DNA from: Planctomycetota bacterium | Lineage (GTDB): Bacteria > Planctomycetota > GCA-002687715 > DRQF01 | Reading direction: 5' to 3' | Assembly (NCBI GenBank): GCA_020639295.1 | Contig: JACKGY010000016.1 | Span: 1-51,865 of the forward strand | DNA length: 51,865 nt | Shown here: positions 31,116 through 40,494 of the stretch, in pieces | How the letters are laid out: each line of letters opens with the position of its first letter | Position numbering within the stretch: position 1 is the first letter of the stretch | Translations under genes and position numbers: made by a program | Notes under the pieces: model-generated | Told to the model about the DNA's origin: nothing | The model's input: only the letters and a program-made list of their open reading frames with translations | Database searches by the model: none

Positions 31116-32139
31116 AGTGCTGGTCCTTGGCGCGGAGCGGCGCGGCGATCTTCATCGCGGCCTCCCAGTCGGCGCGGAGGTCCAGGCCGCGCGGTTCGGG
31201 CCAGGGGGAGCGCGGGTACTTCTTCATCAGCGCGAGGAGTTCGAGCTGCCGGGGTGAGAGCCAGCGCTCGCCGTCGCTCACCTTGGCGTTGACCCGGGTG
31301 CGTTGCAGGCGGGTCATCGGCACCAGGTGCAGGGTGCTGCGTGACAGGTAGTACTTGTCGTCCGTGGCGCCGCGGACCGGCGCGTCGTTGCGCTCGGTGC
31401 GGATGCCCTTGATCGCCCGCGCGATCTCGAACTGGCGATCGTCACGGACGAAGACCGGCTGGGCGCAGTCGTGATCGCGGGCGCGCTCCACCAGGCTCCG
31501 ATAGCTGGTGATCGCGGGGTCGAAGATCACCTCGACCACCTCGACCCGCCCGATCCAGCCGGCGCGGGTCGCGAGGACACCATCGATGAGGCCGAACTCG
31601 GCCTCGCCGACCCAATATCAGGTCATGCCGAAGATCGCGGTCTCGACCGCGCGGCCCCCGGCCGCGGCGTCACGCTCGAGCAGCGCGAGCCAGACCGGAA
31701 CCGGCCGTTTCGCCGCCTCGAGGCCGCGGCGCATCTGCGCGGCGAGCGCGGCGACGCTCCAGCCGTCGCCGTTGCGGGCGACCAGGTCCTTGCCGTCACG
31801 GTCGACCACGCGGGTCACCGGATTGTTCCAGGCCGGCTCGCGGAAGCGCTTCATCGCCGCGAGGTCGCTCTCGCGCTTCGAGTTGTTGTGAATGCAGACC
31901 GGGGTGAACAGGGTCTCGGCGGCCTCGACGATCTGGGGGTGACTCAGCACCTGAGTCCCGAAGTCCGTGCAGGTCCGTCAGCCCGGGACCTCCTGGAAGA
32001 GCAGAAGGCCGGGCCGGTCGCCGGCCGCGAGGGCCGCGAGATCGCGCGCCCAGCCGATGCGGCCGAGCTCGACGGCTTGTTCCTGGGCCGCGAGCGGCGC
32101 CAGGAGGACGAGGAGAAGGGCAGCGGTTCTTCCGTTCAT
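31114..32139 (-). CDS. Probable selenoprotein with two UGA-encoded Sec: thioredoxin-like UxxC plus MsrA-like domain
   Basis: One 341-codon frame runs from a signal-peptide start (MNGRTAALLLVLLAPLAAQE) to the stop, interrupted only by two TGA codons, at 31978-31980 (position 54) and 31618-31620 (position 174). At position 54 the context is LLLFQEVPG-U-RTC, a U-x-x-C redox motif in a thioredoxin-like fold followed by VCIHNN. At position 174 it is AIFGMT-U-YWVGEAEFG, matching the active site of methionine sulfoxide reductase A (F-G-x-G-C-F-W-G-x-E), with the catalytic Cys replaced by U; EVVEVIFDP and SYRSLVE continue the MsrA pattern. Each TGA is followed by a perfect 7-bp hairpin at the right distance for a bacterial SECIS. 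From memory it resembles VPGU-type thioredoxin-like (seleno)protein families. The product is probably exported and would act in thiol or methionine-sulfoxide repair. A pseudogene with two stops is the alternative, but both fall exactly on redox positions. Confidence 0.85.
31588..31605 (-). promoter_or_regulatory. Candidate bacterial SECIS element for Sec174
   Basis: On the minus strand GAGGCCG and CGGCCTC form a perfect 7-bp stem with the loop AGTT. The loop begins 20 bases after the UGA, inside the 16-37-base range reported for bacterial SECIS elements, and has a G in the first two loop positions. Confidence 0.6.
31941..31957 (-). promoter_or_regulatory. Candidate bacterial SECIS element for Sec54
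   Basis: On the minus strand GACTCAG and CTGAGTC form a perfect 7-bp stem with the loop GTG. The loop starts 28 bases after the UGA codon at 31978-31980, again inside the bacterial SECIS range and G-first. Confidence 0.6.
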
Positions 32140-32197
32140 GGTGCCGGTACAACAGCGCCGGCCCCGGCGCCGTTCCGCAAAAAGCCGGGAAAGCGCC

Positions 32198-34822
32198 TCA
32201 GCTGCCGAAAAGCAGTTCGAGGCCGTTGGTGACCGTGTGGAAGTAGGGCGCCGCCGGATCGTAGAAGGCGGCCTGCAGGTAGACGCGCAGGCCGATCCAG
32301 GCCGGCAGGACCGCGAAGGGCAGACGGATCTCGCCCTCGCCGGCGGCGTTCAGGACGCCGCCGAGCTGCACCGAGAACAGGTTGACGATGGTTCCCGGGT
32401 CGACGTAACTGGTGAGGCCCGGCGCGCCGTAGTCGGGCTGGTCGTTGCTGACCAGGCCGACGTAGAGCATGCCGCTGCCGGCCCCGAGTCCGTTCGCGAG
32501 TCGAACCGCGGCGGTCGGCGAGGCGGGATCCAGCGGGCCGTCGAAGCCGAGGAGCGGACGGAAGCCGCCGCTGCCGGGCGTTCCGGTGCCGTACTGAAGA
32601 CCGGCGCCGGCCGCGGTCGGGACGCGCAAGCGGTTGGACTGGGTCACGCCGCCCAGGAAGTCGAGGTCGCCATCGCCATCGAGATCGCCGGCGGCCTCGA
32701 CCACATAGCCCATGCGGGCCACCTCCTGGAATCCGGTCGTGTTGCCCGGCCCCATGTTGCGGAACAGGCGATCGCCCGAGATGAAGTCGGTCTGGCCGTC
32801 GCCATCGAAGTCGCCGACCACCGTGGGCGAGAAGTTGATGATCCCCGGGGCCGAATTCCAGCTCGGCAACAGCAGGTTGCCGACGTTTTCGTAGATGCGG
32901 ATCTGGCTGGCGTAGTAGTCGAGGAAGATCAGGTCGAGGTCGGCGTCGTCGTCGAGGTCGGCGAAGCGCTCGCCGCCGGTCAGGCTCGCGCTGACCGGGA
33001 ACACGGCCGGCGGTCCGGTCAGGCCGGGATCGAAGAGGACGAGGCCCACCATGCCGAAGACGTTCGGCCGCGCGAGCAGCTCGAGGCCAGGATCGCCGTC
33101 GATCTGGGCGGCGTCGATCGGGTCGTAGCCGAGCAGCGTGACCAGGTCGGCGCTGAACTGGTTGCCGCCGTCGTTGAGCCAGAGCTGATCGGGGACGGCG
33201 AGGTCGAGATCGCCGTCGGCGTCCAGATCGCGCACCAGTATCGGCCGGTTCGGCTCGCCGACGATGCGCTGTCCGGCGGCGGCGGGTCCGGCGTCCTGGA
33301 GGCGGCCATCGGGCAGGCCGAGGAGGAGGCGGCTCTCGCGGCGCGTCGGACCGCTCATCGGCGTCAGCTCGGCGGTGAGCAGGAGGTCGAGGTAGCCGTC
33401 GCCGTCGAAGTCGGCCTCGGCATGGCCGTCGTCGAGAAGATAGTGGATGGCGAGGAGCCCGGGCGGCGTGCCGACCGGCAGTCGCGGCAGGCCATCGGCG
33501 AGGGACTCGAAGGACCCGCTGCCGTCGTTGTGACGCACGAGGTCCGGGTTGACCAGGTCGAGGTCGCCGTCGTGATCCAGGTCGTGCAGGCTGCCGCGGC
33601 GACTCAGGGTCTGCACCGGCGGTCGGCCGCGCCCATCGCCGAGGATCATGCCGCCGTCGCCGAGGAGATCGAGCAGACCGTCGCCGTCGAGGTCGAGGAC
33701 CCGGCGCGGCATCCAGGTGACCAGCGAGTAGCCGCTGCTCGGGCCGAAGGGCATCTCGAGGGCGGCAACGGGGGCGAGATCGGCGGCGCCGGCCAGGAAG
33801 ACGACCTTGCCGTAGTCGGTGGCCCAGCTCGAGCTCGGTCGCTCGAGGAAGGCCAGTTCGACCCGGCCGTCCTGGTCGAGGTCGCCGACGCCGAGGAGGC
33901 GGCGGAGGTGGCTGCCGGGGCCGCTGCCCGCGATCGGCGCGGGCGCCGAGCTGGAGTAGCCGCCGCCGTCGGCGCGTAGGACCACGAAGCCCTCGTTGGC
34001 CGCGCCGTCGACCACGAAGTCGAGGTCGCCGTCGCCCTCGAGGTCGGCCGCCGCGAATTCGAAGGCCGTGCCGAGGCCGTGGGGGATCGGCGCGAGCGCG
34101 GTGAAGGCGGAGCCCTGGCTCAGGTAGCGCTCCAGATCGGTCGGGCCGAGCAGGATGACGTCGAGTTGACCGTCCTGGTCGAGATCCTCGGTCGCGAGAT
34201 CGAGATGCGGGCCGGTACCGGACAGGCTCGTGGCGGCGGGAAACAGGAACTGGCCGGAGCCGAGGCTCTCGATCCAGGCCAGCCGCGGCGTGCCACCGTT
34301 GTCGCCGAGCGTGATCAGGTCGTCGTCGCCGTCGCCCTCGCGATCGTCGATCCCGAGGAGGTCGAGCGGCCCGGCCAGGTTGGTCAGCAGACTGGTCTGG
34401 CCGGTGGCCACGCCGCTGCCGTCGAGGGTGACGAGGAGCAGGGCCGCGCCCCAGGTCGCGTTGGCGGCATCGGTCTCGATCACCAGGTCGGCGAGACCGT
34501 CGCCGTCGACGTCGCCGGCGACGAGGCGGCGGCTCTGCGCCGGCAGGAGGAAGAAGCCGCCCTCCTGACGCCAGCCGCCATCGGGCTGCGAGAGCACGGC
34601 CTTCAGCCGGTCCGGAAAGCTGGAGCTGGGCAGGCTGCGGATGACCAGGTCGAGCCGACCGTCACCGTTCAGGTCGGCGACGGCTTCGAGCCGCGTCGGG
34701 CCCTCGACCGCCCAGAAGGGACCGTGGAGCTGGGCCAGACCCGAGGAACGGTGCGTCTGCGCCAGCAGGCCGCCGGCGAGGAGGAGCAGCAGGAAAAGGG
34801 ATTGCGACCATCGCGCCGACAT
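32198..34822 (-). CDS. Secreted FG-GAP/VCBS-repeat protein
   Basis: This is an 874-residue exported protein. A signal peptide (MSARWSQSLFLLLLLAGGLLAQ) is followed by about thirteen FG-GAP/VCBS repeats, each marked by a calcium-binding type loop such as DLNGDGRLDLV, DVDGDGLADLV, DLEGDGDLDFV, DFDGDGYLDLL and DLDGDGDLDFL. They probably form one or two beta-propellers. The last ~140 residues differ: YGTGTPGSGGFRPLLGFDGP, then GAGSGMLYVGLVSNDQPD, and the ending VTNGLELLFGS. This resembles a C-terminal module I associate with secreted planctomycete proteins. Such proteins are thought to bind ligands or attach to surfaces. The gene stands alone between two intergenic hairpins. Confidence 0.88.
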   Translation of the reverse strand: MSARWSQSLFLLLLLAGGLLAQTHRSSGLAQLHGPFWAVEGPTRLEAVADLNGDGRLDLVIRSLPSSSFPDRLKAVLSQPDGGWRQEGGFFLLPAQSRRLVAGDVDGDGLADLVIETDAANATWGAALLLVTLDGSGVATGQTSLLTNLAGPLDLLGIDDREGDGDDDLITLGDNGGTPRLAWIESLGSGQFLFPAATSLSGTGPHLDLATEDLDQDGQLDVILLGPTDLERYLSQGSAFTALAPIPHGLGTAFEFAAADLEGDGDLDFVVDGAANEGFVVLRADGGGYSSSAPAPIAGSGPGSHLRRLLGVGDLDQDGRVELAFLERPSSSWATDYGKVVFLAGAADLAPVAALEMPFGPSSGYSLVTWMPRRVLDLDGDGLLDLLGDGGMILGDGRGRPPVQTLSRRGSLHDLDHDGDLDLVNPDLVRHNDGSGSFESLADGLPRLPVGTPPGLLAIHYLLDDGHAEADFDGDGYLDLLLTAELTPMSGPTRRESRLLLGLPDGRLQDAGPAAAGQRIVGEPNRPILVRDLDADGDLDLAVPDQLWLNDGGNQFSADLVTLLGYDPIDAAQIDGDPGLELLARPNVFGMVGLVLFDPGLTGPPAVFPVSASLTGGERFADLDDDADLDLIFLDYYASQIRIYENVGNLLLPSWNSAPGIINFSPTVVGDFDGDGQTDFISGDRLFRNMGPGNTTGFQEVARMGYVVEAAGDLDGDGDLDFLGGVTQSNRLRVPTAAGAGLQYGTGTPGSGGFRPLLGFDGPLDPASPTAAVRLANGLGAGSGMLYVGLVSNDQPDYGAPGLTSYVDPGTIVNLFSVQLGGVLNAAGEGEIRLPFAVLPAWIGLRVYLQAAFYDPAAPYFHTVTNGLELLFGS

Positions 34823-34889
34823 CGGTTGCGGTCTCGTTCCTCGTTGCGGGCAACGACGCGATCGGGGGGGCGATCGGGTCCGGACTGGA

Positions 34890-34907
34890 CCTGGGCCGAG
34901 GCCCAGG
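34890..34907. other. Tight inverted repeat upstream of the FG-GAP gene
   Basis: CCTGGGCC and GGCCCAGG are separated by GA, giving an 8-bp perfect inverted repeat about 70-85 bases before the FG-GAP start. It could be an operator or an mRNA leader hairpin. Confidence 0.35.
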
Positions 34908-34964
34908 GGAGGGTCCGAGGTTAGCCGATCGACCGCCGCCGTTTAAGTGGCAATCCGGTGACTT

Positions 34965-34990
34965 CCCCGTGGCCGCGTGCGCCCACGGGG
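34965..34990 (-). terminator. Terminator-like hairpin after the phosphatase-like lipoprotein
   Basis: CCCCGTGG and CCACGGGG form an 8-bp stem around a 10-base loop, 22 bases past the stop codon of the 35013 gene on the minus strand. Confidence 0.5.
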
Positions 34991-35012
34991 ACGAGATCGC
35001 AGGCCGGCTCCG

Positions 35013-35525
35013 TCAGCGCTGGTGGCGGCTGACGTAATCCTTTGCCCTGACCACCAGTTCGTCGCTGCGCAGGCCCATGCTCCTGGCCTCGGCGACGGCC
35101 TGGTCGAAATCGGCGCCTTCGTCGAGGACCCGGAAGGCGATGTAGAGCGCCCCGACCCGGTTGCCGGAGGCACAGTGCATGTAGAGGGGCCGTGCGGTGT
35201 CGTCGCGGAGCCACTGACGGCCCAGGTCGAAGTGGGCGTCCTGGAGGAGCTTGGCGCTGCGGAAGGGAATGGCCACGTAGGTCATTCCGGCCTGACGCAC
35301 CGACGCGCGTTCGGCGTCGAGGTCGCCTTCCTCGAAGCTGCGCAGGTTGACCACCGTGCGGTAGCCCGCGGCGGCCAGGGCGGCGATGTCGCCGTCGCTG
35401 GGCTGGCCGCCGACCGAGAGGTCTGACTCGCTGATCTCCTGGGATTCGGTCTCGGCGCTGGGCGCCTCCTCGGTGGTGCAGGCGACCAGCAGGATCACCG
35501 CGCTCAAGGCGAGTACGAAGTGCAT
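35013..35525 (-). CDS. Lipoprotein with a DUF442/tyrosine-phosphatase-like domain
   Basis: This 170-residue exported lipoprotein has signal MHFVLALSAVILLVAC with a lipobox Cys at about residue 16, then a Glu/Ser-rich linker. The catalytic-type loop PLYMHCASGNRVGAL has the HC-x-x-G-x-R form of beta-lactamase-hydrolase-like (DUF442) phosphatases. VGGQPSDGDIAALAAAGYRT followed by VVNLRS matches the N-terminal part of the same family. The start has a strong GGGGAGGGGG ribosome site; in-frame codons further upstream lack a signal sequence. The enzyme would act outside the cytoplasm, on an unknown substrate. It follows the GNAT gene by 35 bases. Confidence 0.82.
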   Translation of the reverse strand: MHFVLALSAVILLVACTTEEAPSAETESQEISESDLSVGGQPSDGDIAALAAAGYRTVVNLRSFEEGDLDAERASVRQAGMTYVAIPFRSAKLLQDAHFDLGRQWLRDDTARPLYMHCASGNRVGALYIAFRVLDEGADFDQAVAEARSMGLRSDELVVRAKDYVSRHQR

Positions 35526-35560
35526 GAAGCCCCCTCCCCGGCAAGAATGCCGAATCATCG

Positions 35561-36097
35561 TCACATCTCCGCTTCCCTGGCCAGCTGCTCCCAGCCCTCG
35601 CGGTCGAGGGCCCAACGCTGGCAATCCTCGGTTTCTCCCACCGGCGCGAGGCCGGCCCGTCTCAGCACCGAGGCCGAGGCCTCGGCATGTTCACCTTCGT
35701 TCAGCGTCCCGGCCTCGACCCGACGCACCCGGGCATCGCCGAAGGCGTGCTTCACCAGGGCGGCGGCGAATTCGGAGGCATAGCCCCGGCCGCGATGGCT
35801 GGGCACGATGGCGTAACCGATCTCGACCTGCCCCTGTTCGCCCGGCTTGCCGCCGTAGCCGCCCTCGCCGATCAGCACCCGCTCGTTCTTCTCGATGACC
35901 AGCCAGGTGCCCCAGCCGGCCATCTCCGGGTCCATCCGGAGCGGCTCGCGGAAGTAGAGGATGGCGTCGGGGAAGTTGGGCCAGCCCACGGCGATGCGGG
36001 CCTCGACCAGTCGCGCCAGCTGCGCCGGGTCCTTCTCGATGGCCTCGAAGTGTTCGAGCGTGCAGGGAACCAGCACCAGCCGGTCGGTCTCGATCAT
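35561..36097 (-). CDS. GNAT-family N-acetyltransferase (RimJ/RimL-like)
   Basis: This is a 178-residue GNAT. It opens MIETDRLVLVPCTLEHFEAI, as RimJ/RimL-type enzymes do, with IGEGGYGGKPGEQGQVEIGY and the acetyl-CoA loop IVPSHRGRGYASEFAAALV, then VRRVEAGTLNEGEHAEASASVLRRAG with the N-x-x-S-x-x-L-x-x-x-G pattern (N replaced by H/E here). The start has GAGGAG 6 bases upstream. It probably acetylates a protein N-terminus or a small amine. The target is not indicated. Confidence 0.85.
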   Translation of the reverse strand: MIETDRLVLVPCTLEHFEAIEKDPAQLARLVEARIAVGWPNFPDAILYFREPLRMDPEMAGWGTWLVIEKNERVLIGEGGYGGKPGEQGQVEIGYAIVPSHRGRGYASEFAAALVKHAFGDARVRRVEAGTLNEGEHAEASASVLRRAGLAPVGETEDCQRWALDREGWEQLAREAEM

Positions 36098-36170
36098 GGA
36101 CGCTCCTCGAACCATTCCATCCCAGAGGGAACCACACATCCCGCCCCCGGACAAGTCCCGGCCGTCGCGC

Positions 36171-37481
36171 TCAGCGGCTGATCGCCTGGCGCAGGAAGGC
36201 GATGCCGCGCTCCAGGACCGGGTCGCGCCCGGCCCGGAGGTCGGCCATCGAGCAGGGCACGACGAGATCCGGCGCGATGCCGCAGCCCTCGAAGGGCCGG
36301 CCCTCGGCGTCGTAGGCGATCCAGCTGGGCAGGTTCAGCTGGAGCCCGAAACCGAGGTCGTGTGGCTGCGGATTGCCGGAGCTGCCGCCGGTCGGGTTGC
36401 CGATGAGGGTCGACTGCGGCAAGGCCCGGAACATCAGCACCAGGGCCTCGGCGCTGCTCAGGATGCCGGGTCCGATCAGGACCACGACCGGAGCGGTGAT
36501 CGCCGGCCCGGGTCCGGCCGGCTCGAGCCAGCGCTCCTTGACCGGTCCGAAACCGTCGTCGGCTTCGGGGGCCACCGAACGGTGGCGCGCGTAGAGCCGC
36601 TTCTCGGCGGTGAAGAGACCGGCGAGCGCGCGACCGAGCATCTCGTTGCCGCCGCCGTTCAGGCGGAGATCGATGATGAAGCCGCGCGCGCTGGCCGCGT
36701 CCTGGATCGCGGCGATCGCCCCGCCCACGCTGTCCTCGTCGCTCAGGCTCGCCAGCATCAGGTAGCGGATGCCGCCCTCGAGGTCGGCGCTGGCGCAGGC
36801 CGGGGTGATCTGCTTCCAGTCGCCCAGGCGACGGGCCACGACCCGGGCGGAGACCGGGTTCTCGTAGCGACGCCGGTAGCAGGGGAGGATGCGGCCGTCG
36901 ATCTGCAGCGAGAGATGGGGATCGGGGATCCGCGCCAGCTCCTCGGCCAGGCGCTCGGCGAAGGCGCCCGGACTGGCGGTGGCGAGCAGGGCTTCCCGGT
37001 CGAGCTCGAAGGACTGCTCGAGCCGGTGGAGCTTCCGGTAGGAGTAGTCCCGCGCGAGGGCGGTCTCGAGCCGCCGGATCGCCTCGCGCTTCTCGCCTTC
37101 CTCCAGCTCGTGGCCGCCGCCGGTGCGGAAGCTCACCAGCCGGGTCGCCGCGATCCGGCCGTCCTTGCTCTTGAAGCCGTCGTAGCCGGCGCCGTTGATG
37201 CCGAAGCCGTAGCGCCGATCGGCCGCCACCTCGGCCTCGAAGCGCAGGCTGCGCTCGTCGAGCCAGCGCGGCTTGCCGATCATCCTGGGGAAGGGCAGAT
37301 CGGTCATGGTCACCGACATGCCGCCATCCATGTCCTGATCGAAGCGGATCGTGATCTCGATCCGTCCCGGGCGCAGGTCGGTGGCGCCGTCGGCCGGTTC
37401 GGTCCGGCAGCGGGGCGCCTCCTGTCCCTGGAGCGGCGCCAGGGCCGCGAGGACGAGGATCAGCAGCATCACCAGGCGCAT
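36171..37481 (-). CDS. Secreted S41-family (tail-specific/C-terminal processing) protease
   Basis: The protein has 436 residues. After the signal peptide (MRLVMLLILVLAALAPLQGQ) is an Ig-like domain of the Big_5 type (PADGATDLRPGRIEITIRFD, then DMDGGMSV). The S41 catalytic domain has GFIIDLRLNGGGNEMLGRAL, the serine motif GILSSAEAL (S342/S343) and TLIGNPTGGSSGNPQPHDL. No PDZ domain is apparent. The second of two close ATGs is chosen because GGAG lies 6 bases before it and directly abuts the first. S41 proteases cut near C-termini or act on small peptides. This one is exported, and its partner is unknown. It is divergent from the NTPase-channel operon. Confidence 0.87.
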   Translation of the reverse strand: MRLVMLLILVLAALAPLQGQEAPRCRTEPADGATDLRPGRIEITIRFDQDMDGGMSVTMTDLPFPRMIGKPRWLDERSLRFEAEVAADRRYGFGINGAGYDGFKSKDGRIAATRLVSFRTGGGHELEEGEKREAIRRLETALARDYSYRKLHRLEQSFELDREALLATASPGAFAERLAEELARIPDPHLSLQIDGRILPCYRRRYENPVSARVVARRLGDWKQITPACASADLEGGIRYLMLASLSDEDSVGGAIAAIQDAASARGFIIDLRLNGGGNEMLGRALAGLFTAEKRLYARHRSVAPEADDGFGPVKERWLEPAGPGPAITAPVVVLIGPGILSSAEALVLMFRALPQSTLIGNPTGGSSGNPQPHDLGFGLQLNLPSWIAYDAEGRPFEGCGIAPDLVVPCSMADLRAGRDPVLERGIAFLRQAISR

Positions 37482-37584
37482 CGGCATCTCCCTTCGCCCG
37501 CTTCGCCCACCAGGTCCGCGGGAGCGACGTGTCTCGGACCCCACGATCCTACCCGATGGACCCGGCCGCCGGAATCGATCGGTG

Positions 37585-37605
37585 TCGATCACGAGGCGTG
37601 ATCGA
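37585..37605. promoter_or_regulatory. 21-bp palindrome, candidate operator of the NTPase-channel operon
   Basis: TCGATCACG-AGG-CGTGATCGA is a perfect 9-bp inverted repeat with a 3-base centre. It lies 7 bases upstream of a TTGACC -35-like element and about 74 bases before the NTPase start. Its symmetry suits a dimeric repressor or activator. Confidence 0.5.
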
Positions 37606-37612
37606 TCGTCCC

Positions 37613-37641
37613 TTGACCCGCCTCCGCTCGGCGACTCCAAT
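37613..37641 (+). promoter_or_regulatory. Candidate sigma-70-type promoter of the NTPase-channel operon
   Basis: TTGACC (37613-37618), a 17-base spacer and TCCAAT (37636-37641) precede the NTPase start by about 37 bases. The -35 box and spacing are good; the -10 box is weak. Confidence 0.45.
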
Positions 37642-37678
37642 GATCGACCCCGCTTTCTTCCCGGCGTCGGAGACCTCG

Positions 37679-40494
37679 ATGAAGAGCTACCTGCAGGAAT
37701 TCGACTGCGAGTCGGAACGCATCCACCTCCCGGACGAACTCGCCGATCGCCTGGGCATCGAGGACAAGACCCATCTCTACGCGGTCCTCATGGCCACGGA
37801 GGGCGACGAGACCACGCCGCCCGATGAGCCCCGGTCCTTCCGCCTCATCGCCAGCACCTATCCGGTCGAGAGCTGGGGGCGGCTGCTGCGCGCGGCCTTC
37901 ACCATCCCCTCCGAGCCGGGCATGCTCGCCAAGCTCCTGGCCTGGATGACCAGGAAGTCCCTCTATCCGCGGCACATCGAGTGCATCCAGGGCCTGCCGA
38001 CCTCGACCTCGCGGCTCCTCCTCAGCCATCCCAACCGCAGCGAGCCCTTGCGATTCGACCGCCCCAACGACGTCGGCGAGGCGACCGCGAACGTCTACAT
38101 CGTCTTCGAGATCCCGCATCCGGAGTTCATCGGCCCGCTCGCCGAGGACGACCCGCGGGCGCCGCACGCACTCGACGACGAGACGCTGCGACGCGCCCAC
38201 AAGCTCCTGCAGGCGGCCTGCGGGCGGAAGACGCGGCTCGATGGCGGTGTCGAAACCAGCGCGCCCCTGGAGGTGCCGACGGCGACCCGGGCACTCCGCC
38301 GGGTCGTCGCCGCCGAATTCGACCAGAAGGTGATCCTCGACTGGGTTTCGCCCCTCAAGACCATCGACGCGATCAGCCGCGGCAGCACCTTCGCCGCGCT
38401 CCAGGCCGCCTGGCAGAAGATTCCGATCAAGAAGGACGGCGACCACCTGATGGTCGAACTGGAGCACTGGGGGCGCTACCTCAATCCGCGGGCGCGGGCG
38501 AGCATCGACCGTCGCGATGGGACCAAGCCGAAGGCCGCCGCGATCATCACCGCTGAGATCCAGGACAAGCTCCTGGTCGTGGACTTCCTGCCCCTGGACA
38601 AGGTCTGCGTCGCCGAATTCGAGGTGGTGACGCCCACGCGTGGTCTCGAGCACCTCTGGTCCTACTGGGTCTTCGACGAGATCAAGAAGGGCGGCGGCGA
38701 CGTCCTGGCGGCGAACACCCGTGGCCGCCGACGCGGGCGCTGGGGCTCGGTCTCCGCGATCGTGAAGTTCGAGGTGAGCAAGGGCGAAGGGCTCGATGCC
38801 AGTCTCGTCGACGGAATGGTCGGGGCCTTCCGCAACATCGACGGCGGCGTCGCCCTCGACCCGAAGGACAAGGACCCCCTGCAGGCGATCGCCCGCAGGA
38901 TGGGCCTGCCCGATCCCGAGCATCTCCGGGAGCGAATCACCAACCACTGCCTCCTCGAGGACGATCTGGTCGCCGCCGCCCTACTGAATCTGCGCCGGGA
39001 CACGATGCTGAAGCAGGTGCGCTTCGTCGCGGCCTGGCGTGAACTCGCCTCGAGCTCCGAACTGCGTCACGGCTACGCGCCCAGTCCCTACCGGTTCACG
39101 GTGCCGATCTACGAGGAGACCCGATCGGCCCTCTATCCCTCCTGGAAGGTCGGTGCCCCCAAGCGCGGCACCCGCTGGAGCATGGCCAGGAAGATCTGCG
39201 AGCGGCTCGTGCTCGGCGGCGAGAACGTGGCCCTCATCGGCGGTCATCGCAGCGGCAAGACCTCGACCCTGGCGATGGTCGAGACCATGATCCGCGACGA
39301 GATCAGGAAGGCCCTCCAGCAGGAGCGCGCGGAGAAGGAACCGGGTGGCGACGCACCCGACCGCAACTCGATCTGTCCGATCCCGATCCCCATCGATCCG
39401 ACGCTGCATACGCCCTACGACGTCGGCCGCGAGATGCTGCAGCGGACGATCGACTATCTCCGGAACCTCGAGGCCGAAGAGAGGAACCAGGACCAGCAGG
39501 CGACCTCGGGGAAGAAGGTCAAGAAGGCCAAGAAGGACAAGTCGGATGAGGACCGCGGCAGGACCTCGGAGCTGAAGCGGGCCTGCATCGAGACCATCAC
39601 GACCATCGAGCAGCGCTGGAAGCACCACCCGGCCCTCCTGCTCGCCTACGCGGCCCTGGCCGACGATGCGAACGCCGGCGCGGTCACGGCCGCCGGCAAG
39701 GGTGGTCAGCGGGGCGCCGGCCCCGGCCCGGAGATTCCCCACCAGGACTCCAGGAGGACCTGGCAGGCCTACCAGTTCCGGGCGGCGATTGCGGTCGTGC
39801 GCGACGTGGTCCGCGAACAGAAGGAGGCGGGTTTCGAGTTCCTGCCGATCATCATCATCGACGAGCTGGGCGAGAGTCCCGGCCGCGACGAGGCCGAGGC
39901 CTACCATTCCTGGCGCCGCGAGATGGAGCTGGAATCGGACGTGGAGATCCGCTGGCTGGTCGCCTCGACCCAGTCGGTCGCCGACTCGATCGGCGGCTAC
40001 TCGTCGCTGGGCGGGGCCCTGCGTGAGTACAACCTCGAGCCTCTGTCCGACGAGGAGGTCGACGAGCTGATGCGGGGCTTCACCGAGACGCGCGGCCGGC
40101 CCGGGCGCCGACCGGTGCTCGCCAACGACGCGGTCGAGTACGTCACGAACCGTTGCGGTGGTTCGCCCTATCTGCTCCAGGTCTGCTGCGCCCATCTCTA
40201 CGACGATGCCACCGACCTGGGCATCCCCGTCGTCGGTCGAGCCCAGGCCGAGCAGGTCTTCGAGCGTCGCGTCTACGGCGAGCTGACCGACTACTTCGAG
40301 AACGCGATCCGGCGCTGGCGGCGTCCGGAAGATCTCGAGCGGGCCAACGGCTCGGCCGCTCTGCGCGACCTGCTCGGCGATCCGCGCTTCAGCAAGTTCA
40401 TGGAGCGCCAGGGTCTGCTCAACCGCGGCAAGCTCGTGCCGCTCTTCGAGGAGTGGTGGGACCGCCAGTTCCGACGTTTCGACGAGGGCGAATC

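Noticed and set aside
31540..31617. Reading the Sec gene as two separate short genes or as a pseudogene
   Set aside because: Both TGA codons fall at redox Cys positions, the frame continues across both, and hairpins follow each. Two random stops would not be expected to do this.
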